A DNA stretch of 64,000 bases from contig JAUQXK010000124.1 of the NCBI GenBank assembly GCA_030834695.1, positions 1 through 64,000 on the forward strand. Direction: 5' to 3'. The notes below the pieces were generated by a model. The model did not search any database. It saw only the letters and a list, made by a program, of their open reading frames with translations, and was not told where the DNA came from. Made by a program: the position numbers and the translations under genes. Below are positions 25,583 through 35,600 of the stretch, piece by piece (position 1 is the stretch's first letter; every line of letters begins with the position of its first letter). The stretch comes from Desulfobacterales bacterium. Its GTDB lineage: Bacteria > Desulfobacterota > Desulfobacteria > Desulfobacterales > SpSt-501.

Positions 25583-27115
25583 ATGACCCAGGATTGTGTT
25601 TTAGACATCGTCGCCCAGGGGGCCTGGAACGGCGGCACCCTGGTCGACAACGCGATGTATGAAAACAAGGGCATGGTGTTCAAGGGCGGCATCCCCGTCA
25701 CCCGTGAAACCATTGAGGAGCGCATCGGGGTCCGCACCCGCAGGGTCGCCCCGATGGACGAGCGCATCGGAGTTCTGGCGTTCCAGGACCTGCTCGACAC
25801 CACCGGCATCGACCCGGCGCGCATACGGGTGCTCATCGCGGCCACCAACGTCGGCGAGGACAAGTTCGACCCCGGACCGACCAGCCTCTTTCTTCACGAC
25901 CGCATCCGAAAATTTTGCCCGCAGGCACTCGTGTTCGACCTCTATGCCGGCTGCCCGGGCTTCAATGTCAGCGTGGAGGCGCTTTACATGCTGGCGCTGG
26001 CGGGGCTGCTGGCATCCGGCGATCTGGCCGTGATCGTCGGCGCTGAGAACATCCACCGTGCCAGGGCCTTCCCGCCGCTGGACACCGCCAACATCATCTT
26101 CGGCGACGACGCCATGGCCACCGCGCTCCGGGTCGGGGGATCCGCCGGCCGCTCGGCCCCCGGCCGAATCGTAGCCGAGTCGGCGATCGACGCAGGCGAA
26201 AACTTCATCGCTGCGATTGCGACGGCGCTTCTGCCTTGGGCGGCCGAGGGACGTCTGGACGGCATCATCATCGACAACCAGATGGGTCGGGTCGAATGCC
26301 GGGTACCGGCGACCGCCGCTCGGGTCCAGCATGCACTGATGAAACGACTTTTTCCGAAAGAGGACACAGCCGGGGCATTCCAGAATTTCCGCACGGCTTT
26401 TGAAATCTACGAAGGCTATAGGGCCGGCTTCGCCTATGACCTGATGACCGCCGGCGGCAACCCCCAAACCGTGCAGCGTATTACCAGCGCCTACACCGCC
26501 TCGGGCAGATACCGGCGGCTGGCGGCGGTGTTTCTGAAGAGCGGGCAGCCGGTTCGCCTCAGCCTCATCGAGGGCTCGGCCGCCGCGGCCGGTTCTCCCG
26601 GCCAGGGGGTCGTCGACACCCTGACATCCAGCCACGGCTGCTTTGCGGGTTTCATCGAAGCCAATTTCGAACATGGGGAGGCCTACGGTGCGATGGACGG
26701 CAAAGGGGTGTTCCTTTATGCCACCCGCGGGGCCAGGGCGCATTTGTCGACGCTGCTTTCCGCCAACCGGCTGACCATGCAGGACGTCGATCTGCTGATC
26801 GAGCACCAGGCCAATTTCGCTATGCTGCCCCTGACCCTCGATCAGGTGCTGGGAGATGGAAAAGCGCCGGAGCGCACGGATGTGGCCCGCTTCCTGGCCG
26901 AGAAGATGGTCGTCAACATCCACGAACGCGGCAACTGCTCGGTGGTCTGCATGCAGCGGCTGCCCTACGACCTCGCCCGCGGCGCCCTCACGCCCGACAC
27001 CATCCAGGGTTTCCCCGTCAACCGCAACCTGGAGCGACTAAAGGATGCGCGCCGGATCCTCTACGACTCGGTCGGCGCCGGCATGACCCGCAGCTCGTTT
27101 TTGCTGAGAAAATGA
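25583..27115 (+). CDS. oversized 3-oxoacyl-ACP synthase III (FabH/KAS III) family protein
   Basis: A 510-residue thiolase-fold protein, far longer than the 310-340 residues of FabH. KAS III enzymes condense an acyl-CoA or acyl carrier with a malonyl unit. The nucleophile loop [16 protein letters not shown] has Cys124, [10 protein letters not shown] follows, and near the C-terminus [10 protein letters not shown] gives the catalytic His; the usual Asn loop is represented by [11 protein letters not shown]. Extra sequence (about residues 195-350) separates the two halves. Possible roles include initiation of an unusual fatty acid or polyketide, or head-to-head condensation like OleA; I cannot choose. 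GAGGAG precedes the ATG. It follows the YchF-like gene, and a patch of broken genes lies downstream. Confidence 0.8.
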   Translation: MTQDCVLDIVAQGAWNGGTLVDNAMYENKGMVFKGGIPVTRETIEERIGVRTRRVAPMDERIGVLAFQDLLDTTGIDPARIRVLIAATNVGEDKFDPGPTSLFLHDRIRKFCPQALVFDLYAGCPGFNVSVEALYMLALAGLLASGDLAVIVGAENIHRARAFPPLDTANIIFGDDAMATALRVGGSAGRSAPGRIVAESAIDAGENFIAAIATALLPWAAEGRLDGIIIDNQMGRVECRVPATAARVQHALMKRLFPKEDTAGAFQNFRTAFEIYEGYRAGFAYDLMTAGGNPQTVQRITSAYTASGRYRRLAAVFLKSGQPVRLSLIEGSAAAAGSPGQGVVDTLTSSHGCFAGFIEANFEHGEAYGAMDGKGVFLYATRGARAHLSTLLSANRLTMQDVDLLIEHQANFAMLPLTLDQVLGDGKAPERTDVARFLAEKMVVNIHERGNCSVVCMQRLPYDLARGALTPDTIQGFPVNRNLERLKDARRILYDSVGAGMTRSSFLLRK

Positions 27116-27183
27116 TCTGCGCAACCCGCTGCAGGTCCATGGGCGTATCCACATCGGCTGGTCTTGAATTCGCGCAGAAACGT
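27110..27183 (-). pseudogene. remnant of a MobA/glycosyltransferase-A-type nucleotidyltransferase C-terminus
   Basis: On the minus strand one frame encodes [16 protein letters not shown], which matches the conserved C-terminal segment of MobA-like nucleotidyltransferases and TIGR04282-type glycosyltransferases (DVDTPEDL). It has no start, no body and no proper end. It abuts the radical SAM remnant in a different frame. The short length makes this tentative. Confidence 0.35.
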
Positions 27184-27620
27184 CACCATGGCGGTGACGA
27201 TACCGCTTTTTTGAATGAATTCGATCTGGCGCTGGAAGATGGACAGCGGATCACCGTCAAATCCCACGATGACCCCGCCCTGAACCTGCAACCCCGCCCG
27301 CTGAATGCGTTTGACGCTGGCCATTATTAAGGGCCTCATAATTGTCTTTACGTCGTCATTCCGGCATGCTTTTAGCCGGAATCCAGTGGATTCAACCCGT
27401 TCTGGATCCCGGACAAGCCTGCCCCGGAATTCGTTGATCCGGGGTCCGGCATGACAGTACTATTTCGAGACGATTAATAAATCGCGGCGGCGGTTCTGCA
27501 ATTTGTTGCATTCCGTCAGGCTGTCCTCCTCTGGCGTTTCGATCCCAACGAAGATGGAGTTGAACCCGGCCGCCACCATCCGTTCCATCAGGCCGGAGCC
27601 GGTCTTTCCACGTTGAGATC
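27184..27620 (-). pseudogene. radical SAM (B12-binding type) gene remnant interrupted by a family A repeat
   Basis: Two minus-strand segments in the family style of B12-binding radical SAM proteins with a DUF4070-type tail flank the repeat at 27324-27480. Upstream: [18 protein letters not shown] followed by EDSLTECNKLQNRRRDL. Downstream: [16 protein letters not shown] then [18 protein letters not shown] and [11 protein letters not shown]. Joined without the repeat, they read as one continuous segment of the barrel. The CxxxCxxC cluster, the N-terminal domain and the C-terminus are missing, so the gene is dead. Sequence beyond GIVTAMV switches to the nucleotidyltransferase remnant. Confidence 0.7.
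27324..27480. repeat. MITE-like palindromic repeat, family A, copy 2
   Basis: Nearly identical to 12065-12220, in the same orientation. Both ends begin TTATTAA read inward. The copy interrupts a radical SAM gene remnant between residues corresponding to NRRRDL and ASVKRIQ, direct evidence that the unit moved as a discrete element. Confidence 0.82.
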
Positions 27621-27663
27621 CGCAAGACGCTTCGGCCATTCAACCGGCAGCATCATCGATCGC

Positions 27664-27691
27664 TTGACATCGTGGGATTTTCGTTTATTTT
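27664..27691 (+). promoter_or_regulatory. sigma-70 type promoter for the cyclophilin gene
   Basis: A perfect TTGACA, a 16-base spacer and TATTTT. Transcription would begin near 27698, about 30 bases before the cyclophilin ATG. Confidence 0.6.
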
Positions 27692-27728
27692 GCAAAGGTA
27701 TTTCAATTCATGGAATGGAGAAGAACTG

Positions 27729-28295
27729 ATGAAATTTGCATGGATTTCCGCACTCAGCGTCCTCGCCGCCGTCACGCCGGCCGCTGCCGGGGAAGCCTCA
27801 AAGGTGGCCCTCGAGACCGACAAGGGCAAGATCGTGATCGAGCTTTACCCGGACAAGGCGCCGAAAACCGTTCAGAACTTTCTGGACTACGTGGATGCCG
27901 GTCATTACAACAGCACGATCTTTCATCGTGTCATCCCCACCTTCATGATCCAGGGCGGCGGCATGACCGCCAGCATGAAGGAAAAATCCACCAAACCGCC
28001 GATCAAGAACGAAGCGGACAACGGCCTGAAAAACCAGCGCGGCACCATCGCCATGGCCCGCACCCAGGTGCCGGACAGCGCAACCGCCCAGTTCTTCATC
28101 AACATGGTGGACAACGATTTCCTGGATTTCAAAGCCAAGACGCCCCAAGGCTGGGGCTATGCCGTCTTCGGCAAGGTGGTGGACGGCATGGAGGTGGTGG
28201 ACGCTATCGCCAAGGTCAAGACGGCCAACCGCAGCGGCCACCAGGACGTACCGGTCGACACCGTCATGATCATTAAAGCCGAACGCGTAAAATAA
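27729..28295 (+). CDS. exported cyclophilin-type peptidyl-prolyl cis-trans isomerase
   Basis: A 188-residue protein with an N-terminal signal peptide (about 20 residues, ending PAAAG) and one cyclophilin domain, so it should assist folding of envelope proteins in the periplasm. Family residues are present: [13 protein letters not shown] (catalytic Arg and the Phe/Gln of the active site), [21 protein letters not shown] and [15 protein letters not shown]. It resembles PpiA/PpiB; the signal peptide favours the periplasmic PpiA role. The ATG at 27729 is preceded by GGAG and gives a proper signal; the earlier in-frame start at 27672 does not. It has its own promoter and terminator. Confidence 0.9.
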   Translation: MKFAWISALSVLAAVTPAAAGEASKVALETDKGKIVIELYPDKAPKTVQNFLDYVDAGHYNSTIFHRVIPTFMIQGGGMTASMKEKSTKPPIKNEADNGLKNQRGTIAMARTQVPDSATAQFFINMVDNDFLDFKAKTPQGWGYAVFGKVVDGMEVVDAIAKVKTANRSGHQDVPVDTVMIIKAERVK

Positions 28296-28299
28296 AAAT

Positions 28300-28326
28300 C
28301 CGTTCGCCGGTTCGAACGGGCTTTTA
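28300..28326 (+). terminator. rho-independent terminator after the cyclophilin gene
   Basis: A 7-bp perfect stem CCGTTCG/CGAACGG with a 6-base loop, then GCTTTTATT, starting 5 bases after the stop codon. Confidence 0.7.
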
Positions 28327-28639
28327 TTACTCCGGCAATTGAACAGGTACACCTCCAGCCGAGGTCCGGCGGGGCGGGTTTTCGGCCGCAGCGCGCCGCA
28401 ACCATCCGTTCAACGAACCAGCGTACGGCAGCAAGCCCGCTCCATATGGTTCCGGACAGCCCCGGAGGACCCATGCCCACGCAGCCGTCAGTCGTCTCTG
28501 CCTGTCTGCAGTTCCTCTAGACGGCTTGGGGGCGTGGCAGGGTCGCCTGAAAATTTGGTTGCGGCGCGCTGCGGCCGAAAACCCGCCCCGCCGATGAGTA
28601 ATAGGGCCGCATTGAACATATTTTATTGCCGGAGTAATA
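28325..28639. repeat. 315-bp nested palindromic element, family C
   Basis: The element is bounded by 15-bp perfect inverted ends (TATTACTCCGGCAAT at 28325-28339 and its complement at 28625-28639). Inside lies a second, 38-bp perfect inverted repeat with arms at 28367-28404 and 28556-28593. The centre shows no convincing gene. Partial matches to the ends lie near 9984 and 14352. It may be a MITE or carry a structured RNA. Confidence 0.75.
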
Positions 28640-28654
28640 TTTTAATGAAGATAG

Positions 28655-28699
28655 AAAAACCGAAGCGGCAGCGCCCGGGCGCGACCGCTTCGGTTTTTT
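28655..28699. terminator. bidirectional terminator between cyclophilin and exporter genes
   Basis: A 13-bp stem with ACCGAAGCGG/CCGCTTCGGT at its core, flanked by A residues on the left and six T on the right, so it can work on both strands. It lies 20 bases past the exporter stop codon and also backs up the cyclophilin terminator. Confidence 0.78.
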
Positions 28700-28718
28700 A
28701 AGTTGGCGCAACAGCGTT

Positions 28719-30542
28719 TCACATGTTGTCGGACGGAACGGATCCCGCTATCTCATCCGGAACGCCGCCCGCCTCGGCGGCAGCCGGATTCTGGAACTGG
28801 GTGGCCACCAGCTGGGCGAAGAACCCGCCCTGGCGCACCAGCTCGCTGAAGTTTCCGCGCTCGATGATGCGGCCCTCCTGGAAAACCAGAATCAAGTCTG
28901 CATCGCGAATGGTCGCCAGACGATGGGCGATGACAAAGGTGGTGCGCCCCTGCTTCAGGTTCTTGATGGCCTGCTGCACCAGAGCCTCCGTGGCCGCATC
29001 GAGAGCGCTGGTGGCCTCGTCCAGAATCAGGATCGGCGGGTTCTTGAGCAGCACCCGCGCGATCGACAGACGCTGGCGTTCCCCGCCGCTCAGATTGGCG
29101 CCGCGCTCGCCGATGCGGGTCTGGTAGCCGCGCGGTTGCCGCAGGATGAAATCGTGGGCGCAGGCCAAACGCGCCGCCGCCGCCAGATCGGCGTCGCTGG
29201 CATCTGGTTGGCCCACGCGCAGATTGTCGGCGATGCTGCGGTAGAACAGCAAGCTTTCCTGAAAAACCACCCCGATCTGCGCACGGAGCGAATCGAGCGT
29301 CACGTCCCGGATGTCGACGCCGTCGATGCGGATGGCGCCGGATTGCGGGTCGTCCTGGCGGTGCAGCAACCCCATGGCCGTGCTTTTACCGGCGCCGGTC
29401 TCCCCGACCAGGGCCACGGTTCGACCTGGCTCCACCGCGAAGCTGACGTCGTCCAGCGCCTTACGGGGGGCCTCGTAGCTGTAGTGCACATGGTCGAACT
29501 CGACGCGGCCGCGGACGTTCTCAAGCGGCCGGGCTCCCGGGCGATCGCATACCGCCGACGGGGTATCCAGCACCTCGAAAAACTCCTTCAGCCCGTGAAC
29601 GTCCATGAACAGGCTGTTGACGAACCCCACCACCTGGTCCATGCGGCCGATGAGGTGCGTGGCGAACCCCATGAAGGTGACGACCTCGCCCACCGTGGCC
29701 TCTCCCTTGAGGTTGAGCCAGGCGCCCATGGCAAAGATGCTGATGACCGTGATGGTCGCCACCGCGCCCTGCAGGACGCTCACGACCGCCCACCAGTTGA
29801 GCACCGGGAATTGGGCCGAGAGCAGGCGCTCGATCACCTCTCGCATCATGCGCATTTCGGCCGACAGCCGCACGAAGCTCTGCACCAGCACCACGTTGCC
29901 GATCGCATCGCCGGCGCGTTCGGCGAGATCGGTGTGATAAGCTTGAACCACGCCCTGGGCGCTCAGCGTGCGCCGCGTGACATAGCCGGTCAGCAGCGCC
30001 GAGCTCATGATTAGAACGATCATCAGCGTGGCGAGCCGCCAGTTCAGCAATATCGTCATCGGCAGCAGGATCAGCAGCGCCACGAGGGTGGAGAGGTGTT
30101 CCCGGAACATGGACACCCACAGTCCGAAGAGCTGGTCTCCGCCCTGCAGCATGATCTTGAGCAGTCGGCCGGAGTGCGAACGGCGGTGGTAGGCCAGGTG
30201 CAGCTGCAGGACGTGCTCGAAGAACATCGCCGTGACGTTCTGGCGCTGGCGATGGGCCAGCCGGTCGGCGTGCAGGGACACCAGGATGCTTGCGCCGATG
30301 CCGCCGACGCCGACGGCCGTCCATAGACCGAATATCCGCACGCCGTCATGGAAGGTGGCCTCGGCGCCCCGCGCGGCGACGTTGGCAAGAAGGTCGATCG
30401 CTTTTCCGAACAGGATGGGGTCGACAAACGGCACGGCGGCGAGCGCCAGATTGGCGAGAGTCAACGTGATGGCCAACCCGCGCACCGGCCTCAGCAGACC
30501 GAGAACGCGGCCGTAAATGGCAAAGAAGACGGGAATGCGCAT
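28719..30542 (-). CDS. ABC exporter, NdvA/ChvA (cyclic beta-glucan) type permease-ATPase
   Basis: A 607-residue half-transporter: six predicted membrane helices in the first 330 residues followed by an ATPase domain. Walker A is GETGAGKST, the signature is LSGGERQRLSIA, Walker B is ILILDEATSALD and the switch His lies in VIAHRL. The N-terminal part and overall length resemble NdvA/ChvA, which export cyclic beta-1,2-glucan in rhizobia and agrobacteria, and their MsbA-like relatives. No glucan synthase (NdvB) lies in the window, so the cargo could equally be another glycan or lipid. It should work as a homodimer in the inner membrane. The ribosome binding site is weak. It stands alone, with a strong terminator after it. 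Confidence 0.85.
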   Translation of the reverse strand: MRIPVFFAIYGRVLGLLRPVRGLAITLTLANLALAAVPFVDPILFGKAIDLLANVAARGAEATFHDGVRIFGLWTAVGVGGIGASILVSLHADRLAHRQRQNVTAMFFEHVLQLHLAYHRRSHSGRLLKIMLQGGDQLFGLWVSMFREHLSTLVALLILLPMTILLNWRLATLMIVLIMSSALLTGYVTRRTLSAQGVVQAYHTDLAERAGDAIGNVVLVQSFVRLSAEMRMMREVIERLLSAQFPVLNWWAVVSVLQGAVATITVISIFAMGAWLNLKGEATVGEVVTFMGFATHLIGRMDQVVGFVNSLFMDVHGLKEFFEVLDTPSAVCDRPGARPLENVRGRVEFDHVHYSYEAPRKALDDVSFAVEPGRTVALVGETGAGKSTAMGLLHRQDDPQSGAIRIDGVDIRDVTLDSLRAQIGVVFQESLLFYRSIADNLRVGQPDASDADLAAAARLACAHDFILRQPRGYQTRIGERGANLSGGERQRLSIARVLLKNPPILILDEATSALDAATEALVQQAIKNLKQGRTTFVIAHRLATIRDADLILVFQEGRIIERGNFSELVRQGGFFAQLVATQFQNPAAAEAGGVPDEIAGSVPSDNM

Positions 30543-30723
30543 GGATACAAAAACCAGCGATAGTCATTTAACCAGACCACCGCTATCTCCCAATCGATAA
30601 CGCGACGAATCTATCCGAGTTGATAATAGCCGTCAAGGACCCACCGTCGGCGCATATCGAACAGCGGGTGCGAGACTGCAGGATTTTTCTTTTATTCCAC
30701 TAACGTCTGAGGTAGAAACCGGT

Positions 30724-30755
30724 CTCCCCCTTTGGCAAAGGGGCGGGGGGATTTT
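30724..30755. repeat. short palindromic repeat, family D, copy 1
   Basis: A near-palindrome CCCCCTTTGGCAAAGGGG followed by a G-rich run and ATTTT. A second copy lies at 42524-42555, upstream of purF. It sits about 80 bases before the paaK start and may affect its leader. Confidence 0.6.
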
Positions 30756-30835
30756 AATAAGGGAACCGAGGTTAGAACCAACGGGAATGACAGGCCATGC
30801 ATCCGAGCCGTCACGGAGAAAAGAGGGTAAAACGC

Positions 30836-32137
30836 ATGATTTTCAATGAAGAGTTCGAAACCATGCCGCGCGAGGCCCTGGAGGCCATCCAGCTGAGACG
30901 TCTGCAGGCGACGGTGGCGCGGGTCTACAACACCGTTCCGTTTTATCGCCGGCGGTTCGACGAGGCCGGCGTGAAGCCCGAGGACATCCGCGTCCTGGCG
31001 GACCTGCACAAGCTTCCCTTCACCTACAAGAACGACCTTCGGGACAACTATCCCTATGGCATGTTCGCCGTGCCCATGGACCTCGTTACGCGCATCCATG
31101 CCTCCTCCGGCACCACCGGCAAGCCCACCGTGGTGGGGTACACCGCCCGCGACATTCAGACCTGGGCCGAGCTCATGGCGCGCACGCTGACCGCCGCCGG
31201 CACGCGCAAGGAAGATATCGTCCACAATGCTTATGGCTACGGCCTTTTCACCGGCGGACTCGGGGTCCATTACGGTGCCGAAAAATTGGGCGCCTCGGTC
31301 ATCCCGATCTCCGGCGGCAACACCAAGCGCCAGGTGATGATCATGAAGGACTTCGGCCCGACGGTGCTCACCTGCACGCCTTCCTATGCGCTGCACGTGG
31401 CGGAGGCGGCGGAAGAGATGGGCGTCAGCTTCCGCGACCTCAAGTTCAAGGCAGGCATCTTCGGAGCCGAACCCTGGTCCGAGCGCATGCGCCAGGAAAT
31501 TGAACGGAAGCTCAATGTCAAGGCGATGGACGTCTACGGCTTGAGCGAAGTGATGGGGCCCGGAGTGGCCATCGAATGCATTGAAGCGCAGAACGGCCTT
31601 CATGTTTTCGAAGACCATTTCATCCCCGAGATCATCCATCCCCGGACCGGCGAGGCCCTGCCGTATGGGACGCCGGGCGAACTGGTGTTCACCACCATCA
31701 CCAAAGAGGCCTTCCCGGTGATCCGCTACCGCACGCGGGATCTCTCGGTGCTGCACCCCGAACCGTGCCGCTGCGGCCGCACCATCGTCCGCATGGGCCG
31801 CATTCAAGGCCGCAGCGATGACATGCTCATCATCCGCGGGGTGAACGTGTTTCCGTCCCAGATTGAAAGCGTCATCATGGAAACGCGGCAATTCGCACCG
31901 CACTACCAGCTGATGGTGGAGCGGGTGGGCAACCTGGACCAGCTGACCGTGCTCGTGGAGGTCAACGAAGGCATGTTCTCCGACGAGATCAAGAATCTGC
32001 AGTCCATCGAACGCGACCTGGAAAAGAACATCCGCGAAACCCTGGGGGTGACCACGCGGGTCAAGCTGGTGGAGCCCAAGAGCATCCAGCGCAGCGAGGG
32101 CAAGGCGGTACGGGTGATCGATAAACGCAACATCTAA
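30836..32137 (+). CDS. paaK: phenylacetate-CoA ligase
   Basis: A 433-residue adenylate-forming enzyme that activates phenylacetate, or a related aryl acid, with CoA and ATP. The AMP-binding loop [14 protein letters not shown], the family segment [15 protein letters not shown] and the C-terminal hinge [19 protein letters not shown] are all present, and the length fits PaaK. In anaerobes such ligases often serve uptake of aromatic acids or of 2-oxo acid products such as phenylacetate and indoleacetate; no phenylacetate oxygenase genes are nearby, which fits an anaerobic route. AGAGGG precedes the ATG at 30836. It is followed after 11 bases by an ACT-domain gene, its usual partner. Confidence 0.92.
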   Translation: MIFNEEFETMPREALEAIQLRRLQATVARVYNTVPFYRRRFDEAGVKPEDIRVLADLHKLPFTYKNDLRDNYPYGMFAVPMDLVTRIHASSGTTGKPTVVGYTARDIQTWAELMARTLTAAGTRKEDIVHNAYGYGLFTGGLGVHYGAEKLGASVIPISGGNTKRQVMIMKDFGPTVLTCTPSYALHVAEAAEEMGVSFRDLKFKAGIFGAEPWSERMRQEIERKLNVKAMDVYGLSEVMGPGVAIECIEAQNGLHVFEDHFIPEIIHPRTGEALPYGTPGELVFTTITKEAFPVIRYRTRDLSVLHPEPCRCGRTIVRMGRIQGRSDDMLIIRGVNVFPSQIESVIMETRQFAPHYQLMVERVGNLDQLTVLVEVNEGMFSDEIKNLQSIERDLEKNIRETLGVTTRVKLVEPKSIQRSEGKAVRVIDKRNI

Positions 32138-32148
32138 CGGAGGCGGAC

Positions 32149-32580
32149 ATGAACGTTAAGCAAATCTCCATATTCCTGGAAAACAAACCCGGGCGGCTTG
32201 CGGAAGTGACGCGCATCTTCGAAGAGAGTCAGATCAACATCCGGGCGCTGGCACTGGCCGACACCTCGGAGTTCGGCATCCTGCGGCTGATCGTGAACGA
32301 CAACGAAAAGGCCCAGCGGATGTTGAAAGATCGCGGATACACGGTGGGGGTCACCGAAGTGGTCGCCGTCGAGGTGGAGGACCGTCCCGGCGGGCTGCAT
32401 CGCATCCTCGCAGCCCTTTCCAAAGACCATATCAACGTGGAATACATGTACGCCTTTGTCCGGCAGAGCGGCCGGAACGCCGTGCTCATCTTCCGCTTCG
32501 ACGACGTCGCCTCGGCCGTCAAACGGCTCGCCGCCGAAGGCATGCGGGTTATTGACGGCAAGGACCTCTACGCCATGTGA
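32149..32580 (+). CDS. tandem ACT-domain protein paired with PaaK
   Basis: A 143-residue cytosolic protein consisting of two ACT domains (about residues 4-70 and 72-138), opened by FLENKPGRLAEVTRIFEES and VEDRPGGLHRILAALSKD. ACT domains bind amino acids and give feedback control, so this protein may sense phenylalanine or another aromatic amino acid and tune the ligase or its pathway; that link rests on the very common paaK-ACT gene pairing in anaerobes and archaea. GGAGG precedes the ATG. There is no catalytic domain. Confidence 0.9.
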   Translation: MNVKQISIFLENKPGRLAEVTRIFEESQINIRALALADTSEFGILRLIVNDNEKAQRMLKDRGYTVGVTEVVAVEVEDRPGGLHRILAALSKDHINVEYMYAFVRQSGRNAVLIFRFDDVASAVKRLAAEGMRVIDGKDLYAM

Positions 32581-32663
32581 TCCGGACGGAATTTTTGCAG
32601 CCGGCCGCCCAAACAACCGATTCATCTTCATGCGGACGCTGCGATTCGGATGAGCCGAAACGG

Positions 32664-35600
32664 TCAGACCGGCTCAGCGAGCGGGCGGGCCGGTTCCGAC
32701 GGGTCTTTCTTAAGGACCCGGCGAATGGCGTCATCCATCTCGTTGATTAAAATGGGCTTCATGACCAGAGCTTGAATTCCCTTTTCCTTGGCCTTCTGAG
32801 CATCGATCAATTGGCTGTAACCGGTACAGAGAATCACCGGAATTTGCGGGTTGATCCGCATGAGCTCGCCGGCGAGCGCGTCTCCGGTCATGCCGGGCAT
32901 CGTCTGGTCCGAGATCACGAGATCAAAGGCGTGGGGGTCGGCCTTGAAAATTTCGAGCGCAGCGGCCGGGCTGGTTCGTGAGACAACGTCATAGCCTAAG
33001 CGTTTAAGAATTCTTTCTCCGATATCGGCGATCATTCCCTCGTCATCCACAAACAGTATCCTGCCCGAGCCCCCCTGCGGCGGCGGGGAGGGGCTCGGCG
33101 AAGCCGCTGACGGAAAATCAAGTTGGGGCAGGTAAATACTGAAGCGCGATCCCTGTCCCGACCGGTTTGCGACCCGAATGGTTCCGTTTGATTTCTTGAC
33201 GATTCCATGAACGACGGCCAGCCCCAGGCCGGTGCCGACACCCTTTTCTTTTGTCGTAAAGTACGGATCGAAAATTCGCTCCATAATTTCAGGGCGAATT
33301 CCCTGACCGGTGTCTGCTACCGAAAGCTCCACAAAAATTCCCGGCTCCAAATCGGGGAAGGCGTTTCGTTGGTTTGCCGTGATTGCCATCCGACGAACTC
33401 GAATTTCCACGCTGCCCGCCTGGCTGCCGATGGCGTGCACCGCATTGGTGCAAAGATTCATCAGGATCTGGTGCAGCTCGACCGAATTCGCCAGCACCGA
33501 TCCGGCATTTCCATCGACGTGGCATTGGATGTCGATGGTGGCGGGAATGCTGGCTCTTAAAAACTTCGCAACCTCCTTGACGACCATGCCGACATGCACC
33601 GGTATTCTCTGTTCATCCGTTTGCCGGCTGAATGATAAGATCTGCTTAACCAAATCCTTGGCCCGGTTGGCCGCCCTCAGCGCCTCCTGCAGGTAGTCGA
33701 CCGGCGCGCCGTCGCTGAGCATGGACAGCTCGGTATACCCGATGATGGCGGACAGGATATTGTTGAAATCGTGAGCAATCCCTCCCGCCAGCGACCCGAT
33801 CGCCTCCATTTTCTGAGCTTGCAGCAGCTGGGATTCGAGCTTACCCCTTTCTTCATCGGCCTTCTTGCGGGCCGTGAGGTCCTGAACCAATGAAATGAAA
33901 TAAAGGGGCCGCCCATTTTGATCCCGATGCAGGCTGGCCCAAATCGACGTCCAAACCGTTGAGCCGTCCTTGTGGACAAAACGTCGTTCCTGCTCACCGG
34001 AGGAAATTCGGCCTTCCAAAAGATCACTCAAGAACTGGGATCTTGCGCCAAGGTCGTCCGGGTGGGTAAAATCTGCGACCGGCCGGCCGATCATATCCGC
34101 CCGACGGTATCCGATCATTTTGGCAAGAGCCAGATTGACCTCCAGATATACCCCGTGAAGATCCACCAACGTCATTCCCACGGACGCGTTTTCAAAGGCG
34201 GTTCGAAAACGCGCCTCGCTGTTGCGGAGCGCCTCCTCCGAAAGCTTGCGCTCCGTGATATCCTTGATGCTGCCTTCGTAATACTGCACCTGCCCGGCGC
34301 TGTCTCGGAAAACGGTTGACTGGTTTTCGACCCATAGCGTGGTGCCGTCATAGCGGCGCATCTGGCACTCATAATGCCGGCCGGCCGTTCGCTTGAATAC
34401 TTCGCGCTCTTCGGCCGATACATACAACTCCTCGGCGCGGCGCGAAAGAAAGGCCTCTTTATCAGAGTACCCGAACATTCTGACGAGCGTCGGGTTGGCA
34501 TCGAGGACCACGCCGGCCGGCGTTGTTCGGTAGAGCCCTATGGGCAGGTTGTCGAACAGGCTGCGATAATGGGTTTCGCTTTTTTTCAGCGCTTCCTGGA
34601 TCGACTTCAACTGGCTGTAGTTGCCCACAAGCTTTTGGATCTGGCTGCTGATCTGCAGCCGCATGCGACGGAATGCCCTGGCCAACGCGCCGATCTCATC
34701 CGGGCGATCGAGAATCACGGAAGCATCCTCAATGTCCATCCGGCCCTCGCCGAATCCTTCGGCCGCATCGGCAAGATGGACGATCGGATAAATGAACCGG
34801 CGGGCCGCACGCTGGCTGAGCAAATAGACCGCGATCAGCGTTAAGGACAAGATGACGGCGATGATGCTCCCGATGAGCATCACCTGCTTCACAATAAAGC
34901 GTTGATAGTCGGCGTTCACCTCTTCCGACTTCTTGTGCATGGTCAGGACGGGAACGGAAAACTCGTCAATGTAGGTCGTCGCCGCGATTATGAGCGTTCG
35001 ACCCTGAACCTTCAGGGCGACGGGGGCCATCGCCATATATTTGCTTCGCACGCGCCCATCCGGTTCGATCCAATCGTAATAGCCGGAAATTTCCTTTCCG
35101 GCCAATGACGGTTCGAAAATGGCCCACCATGCCGGCAGCTTTTCGGATAGAAACCGCATGTCGCGATCGACCAGGTCGGAGTTGGGATGCACACGCATGA
35201 TGCCCGTCCCGGCCTCATACATGCAGGTATACCCGCTGACCCCTACGGTTTGAACGGCAATCGATTTAAACGATTCAATAGTCTGAAGCTGCGGCACATC
35301 GAGGTGCGGGTTGAAACCGAGAAACAGCTCGACTTGAGCGGCTACGTCCTTGGCTCGGTTCTGGATAATGGCTTGGCCGATTTCCTCGAGTTGCTTCTTG
35401 GCATACTCGCCGAGCTGATAGTTTGAACGATGAATAAGCTCGGCGACATAGCGCTCCGAAAAAATGGCGGCCAACGCCGTGCAGATAAAGAAGGTAACAA
35501 CCGGTATCAGCGAGAGAAATAAATATTCGCGGGTAAATTTTCTTACCAATGATTGCGAGGCGGTTTCGGAGCACTCCTGATGCTGGGCTTCCGTATCATG

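Noticed and set aside
28339-28711. Small open frames inside the 315-bp palindromic element
   Set aside because: They arise from the GC-rich inverted arms, occur on both strands in mirror image and have no ribosome binding site.
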